Source of the DNA: Myxococcus virescens
Lineage (GTDB): Bacteria > Myxococcota > Myxococcia > Myxococcales > Myxococcaceae
Length of the DNA: 64,000 nucleotides
Direction of reading: 5' to 3'
Assembly (NCBI RefSeq): GCF_900101905.1
Contig: NZ_FNAJ01000015.1
Location: forward strand, 62,001 to 126,000
The translations under genes and the position numbers were made by a program. Of this stretch, positions 8,382 through 18,225 are shown one piece after another. How positions within the stretch are numbered: the first letter of the stretch is position 1; the number at the start of each line of letters is the position of its first letter. A model generated the notes under the pieces. The model was given only the letters and a program-made list of their open reading frames with translations, made no database searches and had not been told where the DNA came from.

Positions 8382-9712
8382 GGCAGCTTCAAGCGCGCGC
8401 GGCAGCCCTTGCCCTCGGGGCGGTTCTCCAGGCGCAGGCTGCCCCCGTGGGCCTCCGCGATTTGCCGGCTGAGCGCCAGGCCGATGCCGCTGCCCTGGGG
8501 CTTGGTGGTGAAGAAGGGCACGAAGAGGTTGCCCGTGTCCGTCATGCCGGGGCCCTCGTCCTCCACCCAGACCTCCACCGCGCCCGGCGACAACACAGCC
8601 CACGACACCCAGACGTCCCCCGCGGCATCCGGCGCGGACAGCACCGCGTCCACCGCGTTGCGCACCAGGTTGATGAGCAACTGCTCCAGCTGGTCCACGT
8701 CGCCCCGCAGCACCAACCCGGGGCCCGCGCGTACGCCCACCGGCCGGCGCTTCTCCAGCGCGGCCACCCGGCGCACCCACGCGTCCACCTCCACGGCGCC
8801 TGGCGTCGGAGGCGGCAACCGCGCGAGGCTGGCGTAGGCGGACATGAAGCGCGCCAGGGATTGGGAGCGACGGGCGACGATGCCCAGCCCGCTCTTCGCG
8901 TCCTCTTCCCAGTCGGACGGACGCGGCGCCATGAGCAACGTGTCGCGCAGCGCCTCCGCGATGGAGCCGATGGGCGCCAGCGAGTTGTTGATTTCGTGGC
9001 TCAACACCCGCACCAGCCGTTGCCAGGCCTCGCGCTCTTGCTCACGCAATGCCAGCCGCAGGTCCGCGAGCACCACCAACTGGTGCGGCAGGCCACCCTG
9101 CCGGAAGGAGCCTCGCCGCAGCTCGTAGGGGCCGCCCTCCTCCGCGAAGGAGCGCGTCAGCCGGCGAGGCACGTCGCCCTCCAGCAGGTCCGTCAGGCCC
9201 AGGGCTCCGGCGCCCTTGCCCACCAACTGCGAGCGTGACGCGCCCAGCATCCGCTCGCCCGCGCGGTTCACCAGCCGCAGCGTGCCCGCCACGTCGAAGG
9301 CCAGCACGCCGACGTCAATCTCCTCCATCACCTGCTCCAGGAGCGCACCCGCCTCCAGCACGCCCAGCCGCTGCTCACGCAGGGTGTCCCCCAGCGCGTT
9401 CACCTCCAGCAGCACCTCGCCCAGCGCGTCCCCCGCCCGCGCGCCCCGGCCGCGCACGGAGTAGTCCCCTTCGCGCAAGGCGGCCAGCAGGTTGGCCACC
9501 GCGTGCAGCGGCCGCATCACCCGTTCGCGCACCAGCAGGCCCACGCCCAGGAAGGTGCCCACCACCAGGGAGGTCAGCGTCCACTGCACCTTGGAAGAGA
9601 AGTCCCCCAACCACACCAGCACGAGCGCGGCCACCGAACCCGGCAGGCCCGCGAGCCACGCGAGCCCGAGCACCTGCAGGTCATGCGGCGGTGGCCGGCG
9701 CTCCTCGCTCAC
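8369..9712 (-). CDS. Membrane sensor histidine kinase (NtrY-like)
   Basis: The 447-residue kinase has two N-terminal transmembrane segments (about 12-33 and 38-60) and almost no periplasmic loop. A HAMP-like linker (about 65-115) and a PAS domain (about 118-225, LLEQVMEEIDVGVLAFD) follow. The dimerisation/phosphoacceptor helix has H239 in LSHEINNSLAPIG. The HATPase domain has the N, G1 and G2 boxes (NLVRNAVDAVL, DEGPGM, GSGIGLALSRQI). It starts at GTG 9710-9712, which overlaps the TGA of the response-regulator gene (GTGA), so the pair is coupled. It should phosphorylate that regulator. The short external loop suggests it senses a membrane or internal signal. Confidence 0.9.
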   Translation of the reverse strand: MSEERRPPPHDLQVLGLAWLAGLPGSVAALVLVWLGDFSSKVQWTLTSLVVGTFLGVGLLVRERVMRPLHAVANLLAALREGDYSVRGRGARAGDALGEVLLEVNALGDTLREQRLGVLEAGALLEQVMEEIDVGVLAFDVAGTLRLVNRAGERMLGASRSQLVGKGAGALGLTDLLEGDVPRRLTRSFAEEGGPYELRRGSFRQGGLPHQLVVLADLRLALREQEREAWQRLVRVLSHEINNSLAPIGSIAEALRDTLLMAPRPSDWEEDAKSGLGIVARRSQSLARFMSAYASLARLPPPTPGAVEVDAWVRRVAALEKRRPVGVRAGPGLVLRGDVDQLEQLLINLVRNAVDAVLSAPDAAGDVWVSWAVLSPGAVEVWVEDEGPGMTDTGNLFVPFFTTKPQGSGIGLALSRQIAEAHGGSLRLENRPEGKGCRARLKLPQGA

Positions 9713-11130
9713 CGAGCGCCCTTGATGCCGTAGTACTGGAGCCGCCGGTACAGCGCGCTGCGCGACAGCCCCAGTCCCTTCGCCGCCTCGCTCACGTTGC
9801 CTTCGTGCCGCGCCAGCGCCCGCTCGATGAGGTAGCGCTCCACCTCCTCCAGCGTCATCTCCTCCAGCCGCGTCATGCCCTCACGGCCGGCCCGCTTGAG
9901 CAGCAGGTCCTCCTGCGTCACCTCGTCACCCGACGCCATCAGCATCGCGCGCTCCACCGCGTGCTCCAGCTCGCGCACGTTGCCCGGCCACGCATAGGCC
10001 AGCAGGGCCTCCAGCGCCTCCGAGGACAGCCGGACGTTGGGCCTGCCGTAGCGCCGGCCCTGTTCGGCCAGGAAGTGCGCGGCCAGCAGCGGGATGTCCT
10101 CGCGACGCTCGCGCAGGGGCGGAAGCTGCACCTCCACCGTGTTGAGGCGGTACAGCAAATCTTCCCGGAAGCGGCCCTCCGCCACCGCCCGTGACAGGTC
10201 CACGTTGGTGGCGCTCACCACGCGCACGTCCACCCGCCGCGTCTTCGACGAGCCCACCGGGTGCAGCTCGCCCGTCTGGAGCACGCGCAGCAGCTTGGCC
10301 TGCTGCGACAGCGGCATGTTGCCAATCTCGTCCAGGAAGAGCGTGCCGCCGTCCGCCAGCTCGAAGCAGCCGATGCGGTCCGTCTTCGCGTCCGTGAAGG
10401 CGCCCTTCACGTGGCCGAACAGCTCGCTCTCGAAGACGCCTTCGGACAGGCCGCCGGAGTTGACCGCGACGAAGGCCCGCTCGGAGCGCGTGGAGCCCCC
10501 ATGAATCAGCCGCGCCACCACCTCCTTGCCCGTGCCGTGCTCGCCCGTCACCAGCACGTTGGCGCCCGACGGCGCCACCCGCTCGATGAGCCGCCGCACC
10601 GGCTGCATGGACCGCGACTCGGACACCATGGTGAGCTGATTGCCCTGCCCCCGGCGCAGGTGCTGGTTCTCCTCCTCCAGCCGGCGGCTGCGCTTCAGCG
10701 CCCGGCGCAGCTCCAGCTGGGTGCGCAGCGTGGCCAGCAGGCGCGTGTTGTCCCAGGGCTTCTGCACATAGTCGCGAGCACCGGCGCGCATGGCCTCCAC
10801 CGCGCCCTCCACGCTGCCCCACGCCGTCATCACCACCACCGGCAGGGACGCATCCTGCGCGCGGATGCGGCCAAGCAGGTCGATGCCCTCCTGCCCGGAG
10901 GTGGTGTCGCGCGCGTAGTTCAGGTCCATCAGGACCAGGTCCACGTCCTCGGCCTCCAGCGTGGCGAGCGCACCCGCGGGCGACTGCGAGGTGACGACGG
11001 TGAGTCCGTCCCGCTTGAGGAGCAGCCGGAGGGCCTCCAGGACGTCCGCCTGGTCGTCGGCGACGAGGACACACGGAGGCCGCGCGGCGGCGCTGGGGGG
11101 ATTCGGGAGGGGGGGCGCGGATTCAGACAC
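9709..11130 (-). CDS. Sigma-54-dependent response regulator (NtrC family)
   Basis: The 473-residue protein (start GTG 11128-11130) has a receiver domain with phospho-acceptor D69 and KPW near residue 124. The AAA+ domain has Walker A GEHGTGKE (196-203), the sigma-54 contact loop and Walker B GGTLFLDEIG. A Fis-type helix-turn-helix lies at the end (GNVSEAAKGLGLSRSALYRRL). The sigma-54 loop reads GAFTDA (243-248) instead of the usual GAFTGA. It is downstream of the ABC exporter genes and coupled to the kinase, so it probably activates the exporter operon or its targets. A longer start at 11223 would overlap the upstream ABC gene. Confidence 0.9.
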   Translation of the reverse strand: MSESAPPLPNPPSAAARPPCVLVADDQADVLEALRLLLKRDGLTVVTSQSPAGALATLEAEDVDLVLMDLNYARDTTSGQEGIDLLGRIRAQDASLPVVVMTAWGSVEGAVEAMRAGARDYVQKPWDNTRLLATLRTQLELRRALKRSRRLEEENQHLRRGQGNQLTMVSESRSMQPVRRLIERVAPSGANVLVTGEHGTGKEVVARLIHGGSTRSERAFVAVNSGGLSEGVFESELFGHVKGAFTDAKTDRIGCFELADGGTLFLDEIGNMPLSQQAKLLRVLQTGELHPVGSSKTRRVDVRVVSATNVDLSRAVAEGRFREDLLYRLNTVEVQLPPLRERREDIPLLAAHFLAEQGRRYGRPNVRLSSEALEALLAYAWPGNVRELEHAVERAMLMASGDEVTQEDLLLKRAGREGMTRLEEMTLEEVERYLIERALARHEGNVSEAAKGLGLSRSALYRRLQYYGIKGAR

Positions 11131-11204
11131 GGGGGACACCAATAGGGGGGAATGTGCCAGAAACAACCGGCGGCGGTCGCGCGGGTTGTGGGCGGCCAGG
11201 GACC

Positions 11205-11882
11205 TCAGGCGCCCTGCAACCAACCATCCGCGAGCTGGATGACGCGGTGGCCGTAGGCGGCGTTCGCCTCCGAGTGCGTCACCTGGATGATGGTGGTGCC
11301 GTCCCGGTTGAGGCCCTGGAAGACCTCCATGATTTGCTTCGCCTGCTGCGAATGGAGGTTGCCCGTGGGCTCGTCCGCCAGCAGCACCTTGGGGTTGGCG
11401 ATGAGCGCCCGGGCGATGCCCACGAGCTGCTGCTGCCCACCGGAGAGCTGCGAGGGGAAGAGGTCCTTCTTCCCCACGAGCTGGAAGCGGTCCAGCATGT
11501 CGCCCACCAGGGCCTCGCGCTCGCCGCGCTTGAGGTCACGGTAGGACAGCGGCACCTCCAGGTTCTCCGCCACCGTCAGGTTGTCCAGCAGGTGGTACTG
11601 CTGGAACACGAAGCCGATGGTGCGCCGGGAAAGCTCCCCGCGCGCCTTGGGCTTCATGGCATGTACCGCCTGGCCATCCAGCAGGTACTCGCCCGTCCAG
11701 TCCACGTCCAGCATGCCCAGGATGGAGAGCAGCGTGGACTTGCCCGCGCCCGACGGCCCCATCAGCGTGACGAACTCGCCCGGCTGGATGTCCAGGTCGA
11801 TGCGGCGCAGCACCCAGGCCCGGCCGCCAGCCAGGGGGTAGGACTTCTCGACGTTCCTCAGGGAGATGAGCGGAGGTGGCAT
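11205..11882 (-). CDS. ABC transporter ATP-binding protein (MacB/LolD type)
   Basis: The 225-residue ATPase has Walker A GPSGAGKST (42-50), Q-loop, signature LSGGQQQ (about 141), Walker B VLLADEPTGNL and H-switch VTHSEA. This subfamily powers mechanotransmission-type exporters or lipoprotein release with a permease of MacB type. It begins 7 bp after the preceding ATPase gene. The neighbouring permease is one duplicated polypeptide, so having two separate ATPases suggests a heterodimeric motor or a second system whose permease was lost. Confidence 0.9.
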   Translation of the reverse strand: MPPPLISLRNVEKSYPLAGGRAWVLRRIDLDIQPGEFVTLMGPSGAGKSTLLSILGMLDVDWTGEYLLDGQAVHAMKPKARGELSRRTIGFVFQQYHLLDNLTVAENLEVPLSYRDLKRGEREALVGDMLDRFQLVGKKDLFPSQLSGGQQQLVGIARALIANPKVLLADEPTGNLHSQQAKQIMEVFQGLNRDGTTIIQVTHSEANAAYGHRVIQLADGWLQGA

Positions 11883-11889
11883 GTCCGTC

Positions 11890-12647
<758 letters not shown>

Positions 12648-12651
<4 letters not shown>

Positions 12652-12695
12652 CGCTGACCCACCCGCTCCACCGCGTTCCACGCGGTCATGTCTGA
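12648..12695 (-). pseudogene. Ghost 3' end of an HlyD-type adaptor gene
   Basis: The short gap between the permease stop (12709) and the ATPase start encodes SDMTAWNAVERVGQR then TGA. This matches the last 15 residues of the intact adaptor (SDMAAWDAVERVRLR, 15138-15185) at 11 of 15 positions, and at most of the DNA bases. The rest of the gene is gone. It is a leftover of a second adaptor gene that once lay before the ATPase. Confidence 0.7.
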
Positions 12696-12708
12696 AGTCT
12701 CCATCGGG

Positions 12709-15141
12709 CTACTCCGCTCGCAGGGCGATGGCCGGGTCCACCCGCGTGGCCCGGCGCGCCGGAAGCCAGGCGGCCAGCACGGCCACCGTGCCCAGCAGCA
12801 ACGCCACGCCCACGAAGGTCCACCCGTCGTACGCCGCCACCCCATACAGCATTGCATCCAACAGCCGCGCCAGTCCCAGCGACAACCCCAGGCCCAGCAC
12901 CACGCCCAGCGCGGTGAGCCGCAGGCCCTGCCCCAGCACCAGCGTCAGCACGCGGGTCCGCGAGGCCCCCAACGCCATGCGGATGCCCATCTCCCGCGTG
13001 CGCTGCGCCACCGAGTAGCCAATGACGCCGGAGATTCCGAGCGCCGCCAGCAGCAGCGCCGTGCCCGCGAACAGGCCCATCAGCAGCGCCGACACCTGGC
13101 GGGAGCTGATGGACTCATCCACCAACCGCGTCAGCGGCGCCACCGCGTACAGCGCCAGGTTGCCATCCACGGCGCGCAGCTCCGCTTCGATGGCGGTGCG
13201 CAGCGCCTCCGGGCTACCGCCGGACTTCGCCCGGACCGCGAGCGACAGGAAGGGTGTGGGCACCTTCGCCGCCGGGTAGTACGCGGCGGGCCGCGCGGGC
13301 GTATCCAGGCCCCATTCGCGCACGTCGTCCACGATGCCCACCACGGTGGTCCACTGCGCCGCGTCCCAGTGCAGCTTCAACCGCTGGCCCAGCGCATCCC
13401 CCTGGGGCCAGTAGAGGTCCGCGAAGGTCTTGTTGATGACCACCTGCCAGGGCGCGTCCGGCCCCTCCATCCCGTCTCCCTCCAGGAGGTGCCCCTGGCG
13501 CGGGGTGACGCGCAGCGTACGCAGGTAACCCGGGCTGACGGCGCGGAACTCCACCGCGGGCCAGACCTCCCCCGGCGCCTGCGGCCGTCCCTCGATGTCA
13601 AAGCTGCTGTCCGAGCGCCCTCCCAGCGGCAGCAGGTTGGTGACCCCCACGGCCTCCACACCCGGGAGCGACTGGAGCCGGCCCAACAGCTCCCGCTGGA
13701 AGGCCACCTTGTGTGCCGCGTCCGGGTACCGCGCGGAGGGCAGCACGAGCTTGCCCGTGAGCACGCCCTCGGGCGTGAAGCCCGCGTCCACCGCGCGCAG
13801 GGCCAGGAAGCTCTTGGTGAACAGCCCCGCGCCCACCAGGAGCACCAGCGCCACCGCGACCTGCCCCACCACCAGCCCCGCGCGCATCCGGCCCGAACCC
13901 TGGCCCTCCGTGCCCCGGCTGCCCTCGCGCATGGCGGCGCTCAAGTCCTCCCGGCTGCCATGCAGCGCCGGACCGAGCCCGAAGAGCACGCCCGTGAGGA
14001 GGCTCACGCCCATGGTGAACGCCAGCGGCCGCGCATCCAGCCGCACCTGGCTCGCGCGAGGCAGCGCATCTCCCACCAGCGCCACCAACGCGTCCGTGCC
14101 CCACAGCGCCAGCAGCATCCCCAACACCCCGCCCGCCAGGGACAGCACCAGGCTCTCGGTGAGGAACTGCGCCACCAGCCGGCCCCGGGTCGCCCCCAGC
14201 GCGGCGCGGATGGACACCTCGCGTCCGCGCGCCGCCATCCGGGCCAACAGCAGGTTGGCCACGCTGCTGCACGCCGCCAGCAGCACGAAGCCCACCGCGC
14301 CCAGCAGCAGCCACAGCGTGCCGCGCACGTTGCCCACGACCTTTTCGTCCAGCGACGTCACCGAGAAGGACCAACCCACCTTCCGGTACCGCGAGGGGAC
14401 GGCCTCCTCCATCTCCAGCCCCACGCGCGCCAGGTCCGTGCGCGCCGCGTCCTGCGTCACGCCGGGCTTCAACCGCCCCACCACCGACAGGAACCGGGCG
14501 CCGCGCTGGTCCTCCTGCCGCTGCGCCTCCGTGGGCACGAAGGGCACGTACATCTCCGCCCAGGCGGGGTAGGCCACCCCGGGGGGCAACACGCCCACCA
14601 CCGTGTACGGCTCGCCGTCGAGCTGCATCGTCTGGCCCAGCACCTGCGCGTCCCGGGCGAAGTGCACGCGCCACGCCGTGTCGGTGAGCACCACCACCCG
14701 CTCACGCCCCTGGACGGCCTCCGCCTCCGTGAAGGCGCGGCCGAGCACCGGCGACACACCCAGCGTGGCGAAGAAGGACGGCGTGGCCACCACCGCGGCG
14801 AGCTGCTGGGGGGTGTCCCTGCCCGTGAGCGTCAGGTTGCCGCCCCGGTAGGCCGCCACCGACTCGAAGGCGCGCGACAGCGTCGCCAGGTCGAAGTACT
14901 CCGGCACGGACAGGGAGATGTCCTCGAGCCCGGCCTGCGCGATGTTCCCCTGGAGGTGCACCACCCGCTCGGGCTCCGAGAAGGGCGGCGGCGTGAGAAG
15001 CACCCCGTTCACCACGCTGAAGACGGCGCTGTTGGCGCCAATCCCCAGCGCCAGCGCGAGCACCGCCACCAGCGCGAAGCCGGGGCTCTGGCGCAGCGAG
15101 CGCAGCGTGTGCCGCACGTCACGGCGAAGTGCGTCCATCAT
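12709..15141 (-). CDS. Duplicated MacB/FtsX-type ABC permease (ADOP-like)
   Basis: The 810-residue membrane protein contains two MacB-type units in one chain. Unit one has an N-terminal helix (about 16-40, PGFALVAVLALALGIGANS), a periplasmic domain (about 45-270) and three FtsX helices (about 280-395). Unit two starts near residue 430 (AGLVVGQVAVALVLLVGAG) and ends with three helices near 690-800. A duplicated permease with the motif ALGIGANSAVFS is the hallmark of the acidobacterial duplicated orphan permease type. With the HlyD-type adaptor and ATPases it would form a tripartite efflux or secretion machine. The start (ATG 15139-15141) is coupled to the adaptor stop. Confidence 0.9.
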   Translation of the reverse strand: MMDALRRDVRHTLRSLRQSPGFALVAVLALALGIGANSAVFSVVNGVLLTPPPFSEPERVVHLQGNIAQAGLEDISLSVPEYFDLATLSRAFESVAAYRGGNLTLTGRDTPQQLAAVVATPSFFATLGVSPVLGRAFTEAEAVQGRERVVVLTDTAWRVHFARDAQVLGQTMQLDGEPYTVVGVLPPGVAYPAWAEMYVPFVPTEAQRQEDQRGARFLSVVGRLKPGVTQDAARTDLARVGLEMEEAVPSRYRKVGWSFSVTSLDEKVVGNVRGTLWLLLGAVGFVLLAACSSVANLLLARMAARGREVSIRAALGATRGRLVAQFLTESLVLSLAGGVLGMLLALWGTDALVALVGDALPRASQVRLDARPLAFTMGVSLLTGVLFGLGPALHGSREDLSAAMREGSRGTEGQGSGRMRAGLVVGQVAVALVLLVGAGLFTKSFLALRAVDAGFTPEGVLTGKLVLPSARYPDAAHKVAFQRELLGRLQSLPGVEAVGVTNLLPLGGRSDSSFDIEGRPQAPGEVWPAVEFRAVSPGYLRTLRVTPRQGHLLEGDGMEGPDAPWQVVINKTFADLYWPQGDALGQRLKLHWDAAQWTTVVGIVDDVREWGLDTPARPAAYYPAAKVPTPFLSLAVRAKSGGSPEALRTAIEAELRAVDGNLALYAVAPLTRLVDESISSRQVSALLMGLFAGTALLLAALGISGVIGYSVAQRTREMGIRMALGASRTRVLTLVLGQGLRLTALGVVLGLGLSLGLARLLDAMLYGVAAYDGWTFVGVALLLGTVAVLAAWLPARRATRVDPAIALRAE

Positions 15142-16382
15142 CGCAGCCGCACCCGCTCCACGGCGTCCCACGCGGCCATGTCCGACAACACCACCTGGTC
15201 ACCTTCTTGAAGGCCCTGCAGCACCTCCACCGCGTTCACCGAACCCCGGCCCAACTGCACCGGCACGCGGACGGCTTCATCACTGCCCGGCATCAAGCGG
15301 AAGAGGGCCATGGTGGCATTGGGCTGCGCGCCAGCCGGGCGCCCCACGGACAGCACGTCGCCCAGCCGCTCCAGCTCCACCGTGCCCTCCACCGTCAAAT
15401 CCGGCCGCGCGCCGCGGGGCAGCTCCGCGGGCAGCGACACCTCCACGCGCACCGTGCCCTGGCTCGCCGCGGGCGCCACCCGCGCCACCTGGCCTTCCAC
15501 CACGCCGTTGCGGGTGTCCACCAACGCCTTCAGCCCAGGCTGGATGTCGCGCGCCTGCGTCTCCGCGATGCGCAGCTCCGCCTTCAGCCGCTCCGGCTTC
15601 ACCACCTTCGCCAGCAGCACGCCCGGCGTCACCCACTGCCCCAGCTCCAGCGGCAGGTCCTGGAGCACGCCATCCTCCCCCGCGAGCACCTTCATCGACT
15701 CCACCTGCGCGCGGCGGAAGCGGGCCACCGCCTTCAGGCGCTCCACCTGTCCCTGCTGCGCGGAGAGCTGCTCCTTCATGCTGGACGCCACCACCTGGAG
15801 CTTCTTGCGCTCCAGCTCCAGGCGACGGCTCAGCTCCGCGGCCTTCTCGCGCGCCTGCTGCATCTCCAGGTCGCCGATGTGTGCCTTCTGGTGAAGGGCC
15901 TCGTTCGCGTCGGCGCGGCGTCCCGCCTCAGCGGACTCGTTGATGAGCGACGCCACCATGGCCTCCTGGGCCAGTCGCTGCGTCTCCAGCTCCATGCGCA
16001 CCTGGATGAGGTCGGCCTCCACGCTGGCCAGCTGGCGCTCGGCCTCCAGGGCCTGGAGCTGCACGTCCGGGTTCGACAGCTCCAACAGGAGCGTGTCCGC
16101 CGTCACCGTGGCCCCAGGCCGCACGTGGATGCGCTCCACCCGGCCCGCCGTGTCCGCGGTGAGCCAGCGGATGTACTCCGGCACCAGCGTGCCCGCGCCC
16201 TTCACCTGGCGCACCATGGGTCCGCGCTTCACCGTGTCCAACCACACCGAGGCCCGCTCCACCGTGGGCGCCGCCGGGCGCAGCCGTGACAGGCCCACTG
16301 TCACCAGCAGGAGCACGCAGGCTCCACCGATGGCGAGCACCCAGGGCTTGCGACGCGGCTTCTTGGCTTTGGGAATGTCCAC
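15138..16382 (-). CDS. HlyD/MacA-type periplasmic adaptor protein
   Basis: The 414-residue protein has one N-terminal transmembrane helix (about 14-32, WVLAIGGACVLLLVTVGL). A lipoyl half-motif (about 70-105) is followed by a long coiled coil (about 110-225, rich in E, Q, R and A), the second lipoyl half and a beta-barrel (about 230-330), then a membrane-proximal domain. Such adaptors link an inner-membrane permease to an outer-membrane channel. It is the first gene of the exporter operon. The GTG start at 16380-16382 precedes DIPKAKKPRRK. An outer-membrane channel gene is not in the window. Confidence 0.88.
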   Translation of the reverse strand: MDIPKAKKPRRKPWVLAIGGACVLLLVTVGLSRLRPAAPTVERASVWLDTVKRGPMVRQVKGAGTLVPEYIRWLTADTAGRVERIHVRPGATVTADTLLLELSNPDVQLQALEAERQLASVEADLIQVRMELETQRLAQEAMVASLINESAEAGRRADANEALHQKAHIGDLEMQQAREKAAELSRRLELERKKLQVVASSMKEQLSAQQGQVERLKAVARFRRAQVESMKVLAGEDGVLQDLPLELGQWVTPGVLLAKVVKPERLKAELRIAETQARDIQPGLKALVDTRNGVVEGQVARVAPAASQGTVRVEVSLPAELPRGARPDLTVEGTVELERLGDVLSVGRPAGAQPNATMALFRLMPGSDEAVRVPVQLGRGSVNAVEVLQGLQEGDQVVLSDMAAWDAVERVRLR

Positions 16383-16564
16383 GCCCCTGCCCAGAGCGAG
16401 GCGCGTGCCAAAGCCACCTCCCACGCCAACCCCCTGGAATTGCTCAGGGCAAAGGACTGCCTCGCGGAGGCCGTGCCCACTTGCGGAAAGTGCCGTCCCA
16501 GAAGCGGACAGCGGCCGGAAGGGGGTGGAGGCCCCCGGGGGCGCCAGCGCTAAGGTGCGCGCCC

Positions 16565-18124
16565 ATGCCGGCCTCCCTTCTCGAAGTGTTCCTGGACCAT
16601 GCACACCGCGCGCCCGAGCGGCCCCTGCTGACGTTCGAGCAGGAGCGCTTCACCTACGGACAGTTCGCCACGCACGTCACGGCCTTCGCCCGGAGCCTCA
16701 AGCAGCGCGGGCTCCAGCCGGGGGAGCGGGTGGCGCTCTTCCTGGAGAACAGCGCCCGCTTCGCCATCGCCTACCTGGGCGTGCAGGCCGCGGGCGGCGT
16801 GGTGGTGCTGGTCAACACCGCCTACCGGCAGGTGGAGCTGGCCCACATCCTGTCCGACGCGGAGGTCTGCGGCTGCGTCACCGGCGCGGCGGGCGCCGCG
16901 GAGCTGGTGCCGCTGCGGGCCCAGCTGCCCTCGCTCCAGTGGCTCATCACCGTGGAGCGCCCCACCACCGCGCTGCCCGAGTCGCTCACGGAGGTCCCCT
17001 TCGACACGCTGCTCGCGGAGGGCGCCTCCGCCACCGCGCCGCTGGTGGTGCCGCGTCCGGAGGACCTGGCGGTGCTCGGCTACACCTCTGGCACCACCGG
17101 CCGCTCCAAGGGCGCCATGCTGCTGCACCGCAACCTGCTGGCCAACGTGCGGGCCGTCACCGAGGCGTGGCGGTGGACGGAGAGCGACAGGCTGCTGCTC
17201 ACCCTGCCGCTGTTCCACACCCACGGCCTGATGGTGGGCCTGCACGGCACGCTGTTCACCGGCGCCAGCGTGGACCTGCGCCGCCGCTTCAACGCCGCCG
17301 AGTCCCTGACCGCGCTGCGCGATGACGCCTCGCTCACGATGTTCTTCGGCGTGCCCACCATGTACAGCCGCCTGCTGGAGGAGGCCCGCGCGTCACGCGT
17401 GAAGCCGCGCGCGCTGCGCCTGTGGGTGTCCGGCTCGGCGCCGCTCAGTCCCCAGCTCTTCGCGGACATCGAAGCGGAGCTGGGCGCCCACATCCTGGAG
17501 CGCTACGGGATGACGGAGACCCTCATGAACACCACCAACCCCTACGAGGGCGAGCGCCGCCCCGGCACGGTGGGCTTCCCCTACCCCAGCCAGGAGGCCC
17601 GCGTGGTGGACGTGCGCACGCGTCAGCCGCTGCCGCGCGGCGAGACGGGCGAAATCGAGGTGCGGGGGCCTCACGTCTTCGCCGGGTACTGGCGCCGCCA
17701 GGACGCCACCGCCGAGTCCTTCGACGCGGACGGGTGGTTCCGCACCGGCGACCTGGGGGATGTGGACGCGGACGGCTACCTGCGCATCACCGGGCGGGCG
17801 CGCGAGCTCATCATCAGCGGCGGCTTCAACGTGTACCCGCGCGAGGTGGAGGAGGTGCTCGCCATGCACCCGGGCGTCGCGGAGGTCGCGGTCCTGGGCC
17901 TGCCGGACGCGGACCTGGGCGAGCAGGTGGTGGCCGTGGTGGTGCCTCACGCCGGGGCGACCCCGCCGGAGTCCCAGGCCCTGGTGGACTGGTGCAAGGA
18001 CCGGCTCGCCAGCTTCAAGAAGCCGCGCCAGGTCATCTTCACGGATGCGCTGCCGCGCAATGCGTTGGGCAAGGTGCAGAAGCACCTCCTCCGGGCAGCA
18101 CTGGTGCCACCTGGCACGCGATGA
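16565..18124 (+). CDS. Acyl-CoA synthetase, malonyl-CoA synthetase (MatB)-like
   Basis: The 519-residue ANL-superfamily ligase activates a carboxylic acid with ATP and CoA. Motifs in order are YTSGTTGRSKGAM (P-loop, about 175), LPLFHTHGLMVGLHG (about 218), FFGVPTMYSRL, VSGSAPLS, ERYGMTETLMNTTNP (about 313), GDLGDVD, and GGFNVYPREVEEV with the C-terminal lysine in NALGKVQK. The HTHGL and MNTTNPYEGERRPG stretches are characteristic of MatB, which makes malonyl-CoA for fatty-acid or polyketide synthesis. Substrate choice is inferred. It starts at ATG 16565 and is divergent from the exporter operon. Confidence 0.85.
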   Translation: MPASLLEVFLDHAHRAPERPLLTFEQERFTYGQFATHVTAFARSLKQRGLQPGERVALFLENSARFAIAYLGVQAAGGVVVLVNTAYRQVELAHILSDAEVCGCVTGAAGAAELVPLRAQLPSLQWLITVERPTTALPESLTEVPFDTLLAEGASATAPLVVPRPEDLAVLGYTSGTTGRSKGAMLLHRNLLANVRAVTEAWRWTESDRLLLTLPLFHTHGLMVGLHGTLFTGASVDLRRRFNAAESLTALRDDASLTMFFGVPTMYSRLLEEARASRVKPRALRLWVSGSAPLSPQLFADIEAELGAHILERYGMTETLMNTTNPYEGERRPGTVGFPYPSQEARVVDVRTRQPLPRGETGEIEVRGPHVFAGYWRRQDATAESFDADGWFRTGDLGDVDADGYLRITGRARELIISGGFNVYPREVEEVLAMHPGVAEVAVLGLPDADLGEQVVAVVVPHAGATPPESQALVDWCKDRLASFKKPRQVIFTDALPRNALGKVQKHLLRAALVPPGTR

Positions 18125-18225
18125 GCCGCGCATCCACCGCACGGTTCCGAACAGACGCCGCGCAATTGCATGGCGTGGGCACCTTGCTGGCCTAGGGTTC
18201 GCGCCCAGGACGGAAGGAGCATCGT

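Noticed and set aside
12688-15210. Long open frame on the opposite strand of the permease gene (840 codons).
   Set aside because: Composition is typical for the antisense of high-GC genes and it has no recognisable domain; the permease frame has clear homology.
18160-18225. Possible sigma-54 promoter TGGC...TTGCT before the KaiC-like gene.
   Set aside because: Spacing between the two boxes is 9 nt rather than 7, so it does not fit the consensus.
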